The position numbers and the translations under genes are program-made. Below are positions 53,656-63,159 of a DNA stretch of 64,000 nucleotides, in pieces (positions within the stretch are counted from its first letter, which is position 1; every line of letters begins with the position of its first letter). The notes under the pieces were generated by a model. The model worked only from the letters and a program-made list of their open reading frames with translations, did not search any database and was not told the origin of the DNA. This stretch comes from Candidatus Omnitrophota bacterium (GTDB lineage Bacteria > Hinthialibacterota > Hinthialibacteria > Hinthialibacterales > Hinthialibacteraceae): positions 1 to 64,000 of the forward strand of contig JAFGTC010000261.1 in the NCBI GenBank assembly GCA_016934335.1, written 5' to 3'.

Positions 53656-55884
53656 ATGTCGGATTCTTCCCCCTTTGTCGAAATTGCCTTCCCGATTCCA
53701 GCGCGTACGTTGTTTACTTATCGCATTCCTGAGGAATATAGAGGAAAAGTGCAGCCCGGCAGCCGAGTCTACGCGCCTTTGGGGAAGCGCAGAGCCGTCG
53801 GATTTGCGGCGCAGTTGCTTGAACGCCCTCCCGCCGATTTGAAAACGATTAAATCCATTGATCAGCCGATTGATGAAGAACCGCTGTTCGGGCCGGAATT
53901 ATTCCGCTTTCTGCGATGGACGGCCGACTATTATCTTTGCTCGTTGGGCGAAACTCTTTCCGCCGCTTACCCGTTCGCCGTTCATGTTCGCCCGCGAATG
54001 ATTAAAGTGGTGATGCTCGATGAACGCATTCAATCGACCGGCCGGATTCCCGACGACATCCGCTTGGAAAACCAGCGCCGAGTCGTCGAGTTTTTGATCA
54101 ATCGCAAGGCGCTTCTTTCGCCGTCGGACATCGTTCGCGAAGTAGGCGTCTCTTCCTCTACCATCAAGACTCTCGGAAAACACGGTTGGTTGAAGGTGGA
54201 TTCGTGCGAATCGCATCGCATCCCCGTTTTTTCTCAACACGAAGCATCCGCTTCTCCTTTTTCGTTGACCGATGAGCAGGCGAAAGCGCTTCGCACTATC
54301 GATCAAGCGCTGGAGCAGAAGCAATCCAAGACGATTTTGCTGCACGGCGTCACTGGCAGCGGTAAAACCGAAATCTATCTGCGCGCCATCGAAACGTGTT
54401 TGAAAATGGGCAAAAGCGCTCTGGTGCTGATTCCGGAAATATCTCTGACGCCCCAAACCATGGATCGTTTTCGCAGTCGATTCGGCGACGAAGTCGGAAT
54501 CCTGCATAGCGCACTCGGCCAAGGCGAGAGATATGACGAATGGCGTTTAACTAAACAAGGGAAGCGCCGCATTGTAGTCGGGACGCGCTCGGCGATTTTT
54601 GCGCCTCTCAAAAATCCCGGCATTCTCATTGTGGATGAAGAGCATGACGGCTCATACAAGCAATCCGATCCCAGTCCCCGCTACCATGCGCGTGATCTGG
54701 CCGTCGCTCGAGCGCACCTGGCCGGTTTCTTATGTTTGCTGGGATCCGCCACGCCGGCGACCGAATCGTCTTATAACGCGCATATCAAAAAATATCATCG
54801 GATTCAGTTGAAAAAGCGCGTCTCCCCTCATGGCCTGCCCAACATTCAATTGATCGACATGCGAGGCCGGTCTGAAGAAGAAGAAATCCTGAGCGTAGAA
54901 TTGCAGGATGCGCTTCGGGATCGCGTTGAAAAAAAACAGCAGTCAATCCTCTTTCTGAATCGGCGCGGTTTTGCGACAACCTTATCTTGCAGCCAGTGCG
55001 GTCATGTCATTACCTGCAGCCATTGCAGCGTAGCGATGGTCTATCACCGCCACAAGAATCTTCTCATCTGCCACCATTGCGACGCTCGCGGTTCTCTTCC
55101 GGAGACTTGTCCTGAATGCAAAGAGAAATTCATTCGCCAGCAGGGATTCGGCACGGAGCGGATTGTGCATGAGTTGGAAGAAAAAATGCCCGACGTCCGC
55201 GTGGTTCGGCTCGATAGAGATACGACGAGGAAAAAAGGCGACCACGATCGTTTGCTGACGCCTTTTCGAAAGGGAGAAGCCGATGTCTTAGTGGGTACTC
55301 AGATGATCGCCAAAGGTCTCGATTTTCCAAATGTCACGCTGGTCGGCGTCATTAACGCCGATTATGCACTTTCGCTGCCCGACTTTCGAGCATCCGAACG
55401 CACTTTTTTTCTCTTAACTCAAGTGGCGGGGCGATCCGGACGCGGGCGGCGCCCCGGCGAAGTTGTTATTCAAACCTACTGTCCCGATCATTACAGCGTC
55501 CAATTAGCATTGAAGCAAAACTATGACGCATTCTATGAAAAAGAGATCCGCTACCGGCGTTTGATCGGATTTCCTCCCTTCACGCGAATCGTTTTATGGC
55601 GCATTGAAGCGACTCGCGAAGAGACGGCCCGCGGATGCGCATGGGATTTGTATTCCATTCTTACGGAAGGGCTGCAGGGGCAGACGGGCGTCGTTCTCCT
55701 CCCTCCTGTGGAAGCGCCCTTGTACCGTCTTCGTGATTATTATCGCTGGCAGGTCGCTCTGAAAAGCCGCGACTACCGCGCATTCCGCCCTCTGCTCGCC
55801 AGCGCCTCCCTGCAAAAATTCCTTTCGCAGCGCCGCCAAGATCTTCGCATCGTTCAAGACGTCGATCCATTCGACATGCTATAG
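53656..55884 (+). CDS. priA: Primosomal replication-restart helicase PriA
   Basis: The 742-residue protein has the PriA N-terminal DNA-binding part, helicase motif I (GVTGSGKTEIYL), motif II (DEEHD), and the C4-type zinc-binding insertion (CSQCGHVITCSHCSV...CHHC...CPEC). Motifs GTQMIAKGLDFPNV and QVAGRSGR are present. Length is near the family norm. GAGGACG precedes the ATG. It restarts stalled replication forks in the cytoplasm. The gene is followed by an NtrC-type regulator on the same strand. Confidence 0.97.
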   Translation: MSDSSPFVEIAFPIPARTLFTYRIPEEYRGKVQPGSRVYAPLGKRRAVGFAAQLLERPPADLKTIKSIDQPIDEEPLFGPELFRFLRWTADYYLCSLGETLSAAYPFAVHVRPRMIKVVMLDERIQSTGRIPDDIRLENQRRVVEFLINRKALLSPSDIVREVGVSSSTIKTLGKHGWLKVDSCESHRIPVFSQHEASASPFSLTDEQAKALRTIDQALEQKQSKTILLHGVTGSGKTEIYLRAIETCLKMGKSALVLIPEISLTPQTMDRFRSRFGDEVGILHSALGQGERYDEWRLTKQGKRRIVVGTRSAIFAPLKNPGILIVDEEHDGSYKQSDPSPRYHARDLAVARAHLAGFLCLLGSATPATESSYNAHIKKYHRIQLKKRVSPHGLPNIQLIDMRGRSEEEEILSVELQDALRDRVEKKQQSILFLNRRGFATTLSCSQCGHVITCSHCSVAMVYHRHKNLLICHHCDARGSLPETCPECKEKFIRQQGFGTERIVHELEEKMPDVRVVRLDRDTTRKKGDHDRLLTPFRKGEADVLVGTQMIAKGLDFPNVTLVGVINADYALSLPDFRASERTFFLLTQVAGRSGRGRRPGEVVIQTYCPDHYSVQLALKQNYDAFYEKEIRYRRLIGFPPFTRIVLWRIEATREETARGCAWDLYSILTEGLQGQTGVVLLPPVEAPLYRLRDYYRWQVALKSRDYRAFRPLLASASLQKFLSQRRQDLRIVQDVDPFDML

Positions 55885-56005
55885 AACATGCTTCGCCATG
55901 CGGCTCCTGGAAACATTCTTCGTTCGAAAGAGGCTCGATTGCAGGCTCTGTCAAGGCATCTTTATTCCTTGTATAATGAGGGAAATCCATGGAGAGTCAA
56001 ACAAT

Positions 56006-57388
56006 ATGAGCCAGACCATTTTGATTGCCGATGATGAAGTGAACGCGCGCGAAGGATTGCGAAAAGCGTTGGAATCGGAATTCCGCCGCGTCGACACCGC
56101 CGCCGACGGCGATGAAGCCTACCAGAAACTGAAGAAAAACGACTACGATTTGTTGATTACGGATGTGCGAATGCCTGGCTTGGATGGGATTGCTCTGTTA
56201 AAGAAAGCGCGTGAAGAAAAATTAATTGACAATGTAATCATTCTGACCGCCTACGGCGATATCAAAATGGCCGTCGACGCGATGAAATCAGGCGCATACA
56301 ACTATCTGACGAAGCCTGTGGATTTGGATGAATTGGATCTGATCGTCGACCAGGTTTTGAGTAAACAGCAATTGGAGATGGAAATCCAATATCACCGCGA
56401 GCGCGAATCCAGTATGGAAGGATTTCTGGGCATTGTCGGGGAAAGCCCCGCCATTCGAGATTTGATCGATCAAATCAAACTGGTTGCTCCAACCAAAGCC
56501 AATGTGTTGATTACCGGAGAAACGGGGACGGGCAAGGAACTGGTCGCGCACGCCATTCACCATCTCAGTCCTCGCAAAGATCGCTTATTCGTCCCGATTC
56601 ATTGCGCCGCTCTCTCCGAAAACCTGTTGGAAAGCGAATTGTTTGGACACGAACGAGGCGCTTTTACCGGCGCCATCAAGCAGCGCAAAGGCCGTTTTGA
56701 GCAGGCGCATCAAGGAACCATCTTTTTGGATGAGATCAGCGAAATTTCCCAAAGCATTCAGGTGAAACTCCTGCGCGTTCTGCAGGAAAAAGAATTCGAA
56801 CGCGTAGGCGGCTCCGATACGCTTCATGTGGACATCCGAATCCTGGCCGCAACGAACATGAATCTGCAAAAACTGGTCGAGAAGGATAAATTTCGCGAAG
56901 ACTTATATTATCGGCTGAAAGTGGTCAATCTCTATATTCCGCCTTTGCGAGAGCGTATGGAGGATATTCCTTTGCTCGTTCGGAGTTTCGTCGAACGTTA
57001 CGGAAAAGAGAACGACAAACCGTCCATAAAGGCTTCCGAGGAAATGATAGACATTTTTCAAAAATACTCGTGGCCGGGAAACATCCGCGAACTGCTGGGC
57101 GTGGTGGAAAGCATGGTGATCCTGGCGAGAAGCGACGTTTTGAAAAAAGAAAACATCCCTGGCGAAATTCGCAGAGATGTGGAAGGGGACGCCGGCTTGG
57201 AAATGAAGACTCTGCCGGTCGGGGATGTCAAACTGGCCGAAATCGAAAGACGAGTCATTCTCGAATCCCTGGACAAATTCAATGGAAATCGCACAAAGAC
57301 GGCGGAGGCGTTGGGAATCGGAAGACGAACATTGATCCGCAAACTGCACGAATACGGCGTAACGAAAGAGGCTGACGGCGACGATTAA
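56006..57388 (+). CDS. Sigma-54-dependent response regulator (NtrC family)
   Basis: ATG 56006 with GGAGAG upstream replaces the track start at 55898. Receiver domain with D53 in LITDVRMP, then AAA+ domain with Walker A GETGTGKE (170-177), the sigma-54 contact GAFTGA (217-222) and DEIS, then a Fis-type HTH (NRTKTAEALGIGRRTLIRKLHEYG). It activates sigma-54 promoters once phosphorylated. No partner kinase is adjacent. 461 residues, normal length. Confidence 0.96.
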   Translation: MSQTILIADDEVNAREGLRKALESEFRRVDTAADGDEAYQKLKKNDYDLLITDVRMPGLDGIALLKKAREEKLIDNVIILTAYGDIKMAVDAMKSGAYNYLTKPVDLDELDLIVDQVLSKQQLEMEIQYHRERESSMEGFLGIVGESPAIRDLIDQIKLVAPTKANVLITGETGTGKELVAHAIHHLSPRKDRLFVPIHCAALSENLLESELFGHERGAFTGAIKQRKGRFEQAHQGTIFLDEISEISQSIQVKLLRVLQEKEFERVGGSDTLHVDIRILAATNMNLQKLVEKDKFREDLYYRLKVVNLYIPPLRERMEDIPLLVRSFVERYGKENDKPSIKASEEMIDIFQKYSWPGNIRELLGVVESMVILARSDVLKKENIPGEIRRDVEGDAGLEMKTLPVGDVKLAEIERRVILESLDKFNGNRTKTAEALGIGRRTLIRKLHEYGVTKEADGDD

Positions 57389-57441
57389 CATCCTGATGCA
57401 AAGGCGCTTTGCAATCCATCCATTTTATCGAGCTCATCCAG

Positions 57442-58635
57442 TCATCGCACTTTAAGATAATGCCAGGTCGATTCGCTACCTCCATCGGGGCATTGAAGGC
57501 GGACGCGGTAAGCGATGCATTCTCCTTGATCCAATGGCGGCAGTTTCCAAACGACGCGGCATTGACCGCCTTTTTTGCTGAAAGCAATGGGTTCGAGTTT
57601 TTGGAAAGGCAGGCGTAAACCGGTTTGATACTCGGCGGTCGCGACGCCGTCTTTAAACCGATCCGGATAGGCGGCGCTGATGAGAACCGGTTGATTCGCA
57701 ATCGGACGATGCGGTTCGTGTTCGACGATAAAATTGGAAAACAGATCTGTGTGGTCAATCGGTTCTTTCTTCCACCCCAATTCCAATTTCTGATCTTCAT
57801 CCACCCATGCTTTATGGAGGCCGTCTTCATACTGCGCCAATCCCATCACCGAATTGTTGATGGGTTCGGGATGGGGCAGCCCGATGCTGTGCCCGATGCC
57901 TTCGTGATAAACAACGCAATCGCTTCCCTTAAGCGGAACGCGCCAGCCGTCAGCTGTGACCAATCCCAGCCCGATATGCTCTTCCGGCCAAAACACGGAT
58001 CGAGCTCCTCCGCACCGCGAGCCGGGTCGATCCTCTCCATTCGACCTGACATAACCGGCGCAATCGGAATGGGGCGCCGGAAACAAGCAGCCTTTCCCAT
58101 CGCACTCGCGCGTCCAGTCGTCATAACCGGGTGAAAAATTATGATCGGAAAACACTAAAATAATGGGGAAGGCGCCCGCCTGGGACTGGGCTTCGCCCGA
58201 TTGCCGCACTTCGTTGATGATATGCCAATAAAATTGGTTGGCATCTTCCTGCGGAAATCCGCTCGATGCGGCGGATGCGATAAAGGGCGCCGGGTGGATG
58301 GTATACTGAAAATCGGATTGTCCTGTGAATTCCCGCCGGTGGAATTTCTGAGTGCGGACCATCAGATCATCGATTCGCTCCCGCCAATCGTCCAAAGGCT
58401 CCCGATCGCGAGGAACGTAATAAAACACGGCGACGTCAATTTTTTCCAGACTATCCGGAGCATTGAGCGCATGCATGCCGGAAGCGATGCCATCGTCACT
58501 CATACTCTCCAGACAAGGAAGCGTTATCAAAAAAGCCAACAATACTAAAACAGAGATGGGGCGGCTGAGGAAAAGATGGGATTTCTTCATTTTGCTGCTT
58601 CGCATTCGTGGATTTATTTTTTCATCAGGAGGCAT
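57442..58635 (-). CDS. Exported zinc-metallopeptidase-like protein with HExxxH motif
   Basis: AGGGAG precedes ATG 58635. A hydrophobic signal segment (about residues 26-41) follows a long n-region; an internal ATG at 58590 is possible. The stretch YHEGIGHSIGLPHPE gives H244, E245, H249, H255. This resembles the HExxHxxGxxH signature of metzincins, but one residue is inserted (HExxxH). A following SVMGLAQY could be a Met-turn. Upstream cysteines (residues about 178-208) may form disulfides. It is probably a periplasmic or secreted zinc hydrolase, but the peptidase family is uncertain. Confidence 0.7.
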   Translation of the reverse strand: MPPDEKINPRMRSSKMKKSHLFLSRPISVLVLLAFLITLPCLESMSDDGIASGMHALNAPDSLEKIDVAVFYYVPRDREPLDDWRERIDDLMVRTQKFHRREFTGQSDFQYTIHPAPFIASAASSGFPQEDANQFYWHIINEVRQSGEAQSQAGAFPIILVFSDHNFSPGYDDWTRECDGKGCLFPAPHSDCAGYVRSNGEDRPGSRCGGARSVFWPEEHIGLGLVTADGWRVPLKGSDCVVYHEGIGHSIGLPHPEPINNSVMGLAQYEDGLHKAWVDEDQKLELGWKKEPIDHTDLFSNFIVEHEPHRPIANQPVLISAAYPDRFKDGVATAEYQTGLRLPFQKLEPIAFSKKGGQCRVVWKLPPLDQGECIAYRVRLQCPDGGSESTWHYLKVR

Positions 58636-58706
58636 TGTACGACTCCCTAGATTGCTCTTAAAGTATTAGAGATCCATATTTTGATTTTGCCGTTTCGAGG
58701 CCGCTC

Positions 58707-60071
58707 ATGTTTCAACGCCTTTTTCCGCCAATCGTTTCAATTAGTTTGTCATTGATTCTTTTATTTCAACCGGCTGCTTCCTCCCGGCCGAACAATACCG
58801 TCTCCGACTCGCCGACGGATTATATGATCATCGTTACCGGAGGCGAATTGTTAAAAGGAGTATACGCTGACGGGCATGTGCATTTTATCACGCGTACGCT
58901 GGGGCCGCTGGGATGCCGATGTCTGGGATCCATGTGCGTCGGAGATGCGCGCGACGATCTTTTGGGCGCCTTGCGCTATGCGGGAGAACGAGTGAATTTA
59001 ATTCTTGTCACCGGCGGCCTGGGGCCGACGGACGATGATATTACCCGCAAAACGCTCTCTGAGTTTACCGGCATCGGATTGCGCGAACATCCAGATGTGA
59101 AAGAATTCATGATGCGGCGCTTCAATGCGGATTCGTGGGATAAGGTTCGTGAGAATTTACGCCGGCAAACCCAGACTCCTGTGAAGGGCGCCTACCTGCC
59201 CAATCCCAACGGCACAGCCGTAGGATTGGTGTTTGACGACGGAGAGAAGGTCATAGCGGCCATGCCCGGCCCTCCGCGCGAACTCCAGCCGATGATCCAA
59301 GAGCAATTGATTCCCTTTCTCGCCGATCGATTCGGCGTTCATTCCATCGGATGTTCGCTGCTCATGCGGTTTGTCGGGATCGGAGAATCGAATATCGATC
59401 ATGCAATGCATCAGAATATGATCCTGCCTGACGATTTGATGATTTCCTCGCTTTTTGAACTAGGGCGCGTCGATTTAACGTTTTCGCTCCCCGGCGATGC
59501 TCCGGAGGATCGACAGCGATTGCAGGCTCTGAAAAACGAACTGCTGCAGTATGTCGGCGATTATCTTTATTCGGATGACGGCTCGACGCTGGAAGACTGC
59601 GTCATCCGCATGTTGGCGCAGAAGAAGCATTCGCTCGTCACAGCCGAGACGGGAAGCGGCGGTTCGATTGCGGCCAGCCTCAATCATGTCGGCGATGCGG
59701 CGAAAGTTTATTCAGGCGGCTACGTCGCTCCCAGCGACCGGATCATGGCCGAAATGCTCGACATCTCTCTCTCTCCAAGCGATGATCCCATCGCCCGGCA
59801 GGAGCAAACCCGACAAATCGCCCAACGCGCCTGCGAAAAAACCGTCAGCGATTGGGGATTAACCGTCAGCCAGGAAATCGCCGGAGAAGGCGGATCGAGA
59901 TTTGTATGGATTGCGTATGGGAGGATGCAAGAAGGCTTCGACGTCAAACGAGTCTCATTGCGAGGGCATGGGGAAACCGGCCACGCTAATTTAGTGAATT
60001 ACGCATTGGATCTGCTGCGAAGAAAACTGCGCGATCTCGAGAAGAAAGATGCAGAAAGGGCGACACCATGA
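58707..60071 (+). CDS. Predicted exported CinA homologue (MoCF-type domain plus divergent CinA C-terminal domain)
   Basis: GAGG upstream of the ATG and a hydrophobic N-terminus (MFQRLFPPIVSISLSLILLFQPAAS) form a plausible signal peptide. The MoCF/CinA fold follows: YMIIVTGGELLKGVYADGH, where the family has GTELLxG, then CVGDARDDLLGAL, LILVTGGLGPTDDDITRKTLSE and NGTAVGLVF with AMPGPPRELQPM. A CinA-type C-terminal domain (VTAETGSGGSIAASL) is present but the usual AESCTGG core is changed. CinA is normally cytosolic, so export is odd. The GNAT gene downstream overlaps by 4 bases. Confidence 0.82.
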   Translation: MFQRLFPPIVSISLSLILLFQPAASSRPNNTVSDSPTDYMIIVTGGELLKGVYADGHVHFITRTLGPLGCRCLGSMCVGDARDDLLGALRYAGERVNLILVTGGLGPTDDDITRKTLSEFTGIGLREHPDVKEFMMRRFNADSWDKVRENLRRQTQTPVKGAYLPNPNGTAVGLVFDDGEKVIAAMPGPPRELQPMIQEQLIPFLADRFGVHSIGCSLLMRFVGIGESNIDHAMHQNMILPDDLMISSLFELGRVDLTFSLPGDAPEDRQRLQALKNELLQYVGDYLYSDDGSTLEDCVIRMLAQKKHSLVTAETGSGGSIAASLNHVGDAAKVYSGGYVAPSDRIMAEMLDISLSPSDDPIARQEQTRQIAQRACEKTVSDWGLTVSQEIAGEGGSRFVWIAYGRMQEGFDVKRVSLRGHGETGHANLVNYALDLLRRKLRDLEKKDAERATP

Positions 60072-60526
60072 TTACGATTCGCGACGCCTCGATGGAGGAT
60101 GCAGAGGCGATTGCCCGATTCAGCGCCGCGCTGGCCTTTGAAACAGAAGCCATCGAGTTGGATCGGCGGCGTCTTTTGGACGGCGTGAGAGCGCTTTTAA
60201 GCGATCCTCAAAAGGGTCGTTATTTCATCGCGGAAATCGATGGAGAAGTCGCCGGTCAAACTTCCGTAACCTATGAATGGAGCGATTGGCGTAATGGCGC
60301 GTTCTGGTGGATCCAAAGCGTTTATGTCGATCCGGCGCATCGCAAACGAGGCGTTTACAGGGCGTTGCACAACTATATTCAACAAAAAGCGCAGCAGGCG
60401 GGATCGATCGGGCTGCGCTTGTATGTGGAAAAAGAGAACGCTTCCGCTCAAGAAGCCTACCGCGTCATGGGAATGACGGAATGCCCTTATCAGATGTTTG
60501 AACGAGCGTTTCAACCATTCTGGTGA
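60068..60526 (+). CDS. GNAT-family N-acetyltransferase
   Basis: The 152-residue protein starts MITIRDASMEDAEAIARF and has the acetyl-CoA loop VYVDPAHRKRGVYRALH, then the late alpha-beta part with LRLYVEKENASAQEAYRVMGM. Its ATG overlaps the stop of the CinA-like gene (ATGA), indicating coupled translation. Cytoplasmic. Substrate is unknown; an amine on a small molecule or protein is likely. Confidence 0.92.
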   Translation: MITIRDASMEDAEAIARFSAALAFETEAIELDRRRLLDGVRALLSDPQKGRYFIAEIDGEVAGQTSVTYEWSDWRNGAFWWIQSVYVDPAHRKRGVYRALHNYIQQKAQQAGSIGLRLYVEKENASAQEAYRVMGMTECPYQMFERAFQPFW

Positions 60527-60547
60527 TTCTTATCTGTGGATTATGTT

Positions 60548-61387
60548 CTATGAATTCACATACGGCCGGCTGGCATTCCACACAGTCAGCAGAGATTCAA
60601 GCAGGGATTCTAAATTATCCAGCGGAATCATATTCGGACCGTCGCTGAGAGCGTGATCGGGATCGGGATGCGTTTCGATGAAAAATCCATCCACGCCGAC
60701 GGCGGCGGCGGCGCGTGCGAGATGCGGCGCCAAATGCCGCTGACCTCCCGATGAATCCCCTCGTTCTCCCGGCTGCTGAATACTGTGCGTCACATCAAAG
60801 ACGACGGGAGCGAACCGGCGCATAATCGGCAAAGCGCGCATGTCGACGATGAGATTATTATAGCCGAATGACGAGCCGCGCTCCGTAAGAGAAACGCGAT
60901 TGTTCCCGAATCCCTTCACTTTCACGGCGGCGTAGCGCATTCCTTCCGGATCCATAAACTGCCCTTTTTTAATATTGACCGGTTTGCCCGTCTTGGCGCA
61001 CGCTTTGAGCAGATCGGTTTGGCGGCAGAGAAACGCCGGCACTTGAAGGACATCGACATGCTCGGCCACAATGCTCGCCTGATGGGTTTCATGCACGTCG
61101 GTCAAAACGGGCATGTCGAATTCCGCGCGCGCTTTGGAAAGAATGTCCAGCGCGTCATTGAATCCAATGGTGCGAAACGAATCGCGGCTGGTGCGGTTCG
61201 CCTTATCGAACGAGGATTTGAAGACGAAGGGGATGTTCAGCCGGGATGTGATCTCTTTGAGTTTTTCCGCCGTATAAAAAATTCGATCGCGCGACTCTAC
61301 GACGCACGGGCCGGCAATCAATACCATCGTATCGCCCCCCAGGCAAACGCCGGGAGCGAGGTTAAACGCAGAAGGATGAACAGGCAT
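60548..61387 (-). CDS. kdsA: 3-deoxy-8-phosphooctulonate synthase (KDO-8-P synthase)
   Basis: ATG 61387 with AAAGGAA upstream is chosen over the track start at 61417, giving 279 residues. Family motifs are LIAGPCVVESRD, KSSFDKANRTS, PVLTDVHE, KKGQFM and FDVTHSIQQPG. It condenses arabinose-5-phosphate and phosphoenolpyruvate in the cytoplasm, the committed KDO step of LPS. Its presence supports an LPS-bearing Gram-negative envelope. No other LPS gene is adjacent. Confidence 0.97.
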   Translation of the reverse strand: MPVHPSAFNLAPGVCLGGDTMVLIAGPCVVESRDRIFYTAEKLKEITSRLNIPFVFKSSFDKANRTSRDSFRTIGFNDALDILSKARAEFDMPVLTDVHETHQASIVAEHVDVLQVPAFLCRQTDLLKACAKTGKPVNIKKGQFMDPEGMRYAAVKVKGFGNNRVSLTERGSSFGYNNLIVDMRALPIMRRFAPVVFDVTHSIQQPGERGDSSGGQRHLAPHLARAAAAVGVDGFFIETHPDPDHALSDGPNMIPLDNLESLLESLLTVWNASRPYVNS

Positions 61388-61441
61388 AGCGATTCCTTTC
61401 ACATACTCATTCAACATTCAATATGATGTCTTCAATGCCGG

Positions 61442-61483
61442 AAAAACAAAACCCCCCGGTCGTGAGAAATTGACCGGGGGGGG
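61442..61483 (-). terminator. Rho-independent terminator of the TrpB2-like gene
   Basis: On the minus strand CCCCCCGGTC-type stem with GACCGGGGGG closes a 10-base loop and is followed by TTTTGTTTTTC. It lies between the TrpB2-like stop and the kdsA start. Confidence 0.9.
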
Positions 61484-61517
61484 TGAAACATCCGATTTGA
61501 AGAATTCGATGGATCGA

Positions 61518-62876
61518 TCACACTCCGATTTTGGGAAGCCGAGCGAGAGCTTCCTGAATCTTCTCCATGGGATATTCGTAATCTTCGATATCGCCCGCCA
61601 AGAATCGATCATAAGAAGCCATGTCAAAATGGCCGTGACCGCTGAAATTGAAGACGATCGTTTTTTCTTTGCCTTCTTCTCGGGCTTTGATCGCTTCTTG
61701 GACGACAACGGCGATGGCGTGAGACGTTTCCGGCGCCGGGATGATCCCTTCGCTTCTCGCAAACGTAATAGCCGCCTTGAAGGCTTCCGTTTGGTGGATA
61801 GCTCGAGGTTCCATCAAATTCTCTTCGATCGCCGCAGAAATCAAAGGCGCGACGCCGTGATATCGCAAACCGCCGGCGTGGATGCCGGGCGGAATGAAAT
61901 CATGACCGAGCGTATGCATTCGAATCAAAGGCGTCATCTGAGCCGTGTCGCCGAAATCGTAGGTCAGCTGCCCCTTGGTCATGGTCGGGCAGGCGTAAGG
62001 CTCGGATCCGATGATTTGAATATCACGCCCATTTGCTTTATCCACCATGAACGGGAAGGCGAGACCGGCGAAATTGCTGCCGCCGCCTACGCACCCGACC
62101 ACGATATCGGGGAAATCATCTACCAGCTCAAACTGCTTTTTGGCTTCCAAACCAATGATCGTCTGGTGATGGAGAACATGATTCAACACGCTGCCAAGCG
62201 AGTATTTTGTATTGTCATGCATGACGGCGTCTTCGACGGCTTCGCTGATGGCGATTCCCAAACTGCCGGGCGTGTCGGGATCTTTTTCAAGGATCGCGCG
62301 TCCCGCGTTGGTCTGATCGGAGGGGCTGGGAAAAATTTCCGCGCCCCATGTGTGAATCATGGATTTTCGATAGGGTTTTTGTTCATAACTGATTCGAACC
62401 ATGTAAACCCGGCATTCCAATCCGAAATGGTTGCAAGCATAAGATAGCGCGCTCCCCCATTGCCCGGCGCCGGTCTCCGTAGTAAGCCGGGCCACGCCTT
62501 CCTTCATGTTGTAATAAGCCTGGGCGACGGCCGTGTTGGGCTTGTGGCTGCCGGGAGGGCTGACGCTTTCGTTCTTGTAGTAAATCTTGGCCGGCGTTTC
62601 GAGTGCTTGTTCCAGACTATAGGCGCGCACTAAAGGCGTAGGACGCCATGTCGTCAGCACTTCCAGAATTTCTTCCGGGATGTCGATCCACGGATCGGGG
62701 CTCATTTCTTGCTGCAGCAAACCCATTGGAAAAATGACGGCCATTTTCTCGGGCGACATCGGTTCGCCATTCGAAGGGTCCAGATACGGAGCAGGAGGCT
62801 TCTTCAAATAAGGAATCAGATTCAGCCATTTTGTAGGGATTTGATCCTCATTGAGTATAATCCGTCTATGCAACAT
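61518..62876 (-). CDS. TrpB2-type PLP-dependent tryptophan synthase beta-like enzyme
   Basis: The 452-residue protein carries the PLP lysine segment [12 protein letters not shown], an [12 protein letters not shown] phosphate/substrate loop, [11 protein letters not shown], and GLRYHGVAP. These match TrpB2 (TrpB-like) enzymes, which are longer than TrpB1 and often act without TrpA. It could make tryptophan from indole and serine, or do another beta-replacement. AGGAATA lies before the ATG. The gene is alone, with a strong terminator. Confidence 0.93.
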   Translation of the reverse strand: MLHRRIILNEDQIPTKWLNLIPYLKKPPAPYLDPSNGEPMSPEKMAVIFPMGLLQQEMSPDPWIDIPEEILEVLTTWRPTPLVRAYSLEQALETPAKIYYKNESVSPPGSHKPNTAVAQAYYNMKEGVARLTTETGAGQWGSALSYACNHFGLECRVYMVRISYEQKPYRKSMIHTWGAEIFPSPSDQTNAGRAILEKDPDTPGSLGIAISEAVEDAVMHDNTKYSLGSVLNHVLHHQTIIGLEAKKQFELVDDFPDIVVGCVGGGSNFAGLAFPFMVDKANGRDIQIIGSEPYACPTMTKGQLTYDFGDTAQMTPLIRMHTLGHDFIPPGIHAGGLRYHGVAPLISAAIEENLMEPRAIHQTEAFKAAITFARSEGIIPAPETSHAIAVVVQEAIKAREEGKEKTIVFNFSGHGHFDMASYDRFLAGDIEDYEYPMEKIQEALARLPKIGV

Positions 62877-63159
62877 TATTCCTACCTCTGCAATATAAGT
62901 ATTTGCCCATCGAATCGCCGAGACCGCCCTTATCCCCTGTCAACGAAAAGATGGAAACTGATGTTAAGATTGTTACATTACATGATTGATTGGAAATTGC
63001 CTAGAGGAACGGTAAATTGGATCCAAATTTCATAGCGCGCTATCAATTTTACATAAATAATTGATTTAGGCTCATACTGCGCATGGATTGCATTCTAGGA
63101 ATTCATCGGCTCTCATGTTAGCATCTTATCAAAACGACTTTCTGAAGGAGGGATGCGCA

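Noticed and set aside
57397-57413. Hairpin TGCAAAG/CTTTGCA after the NtrC gene as a terminator
   Set aside because: Only 7 bp, no T tail; could be chance.
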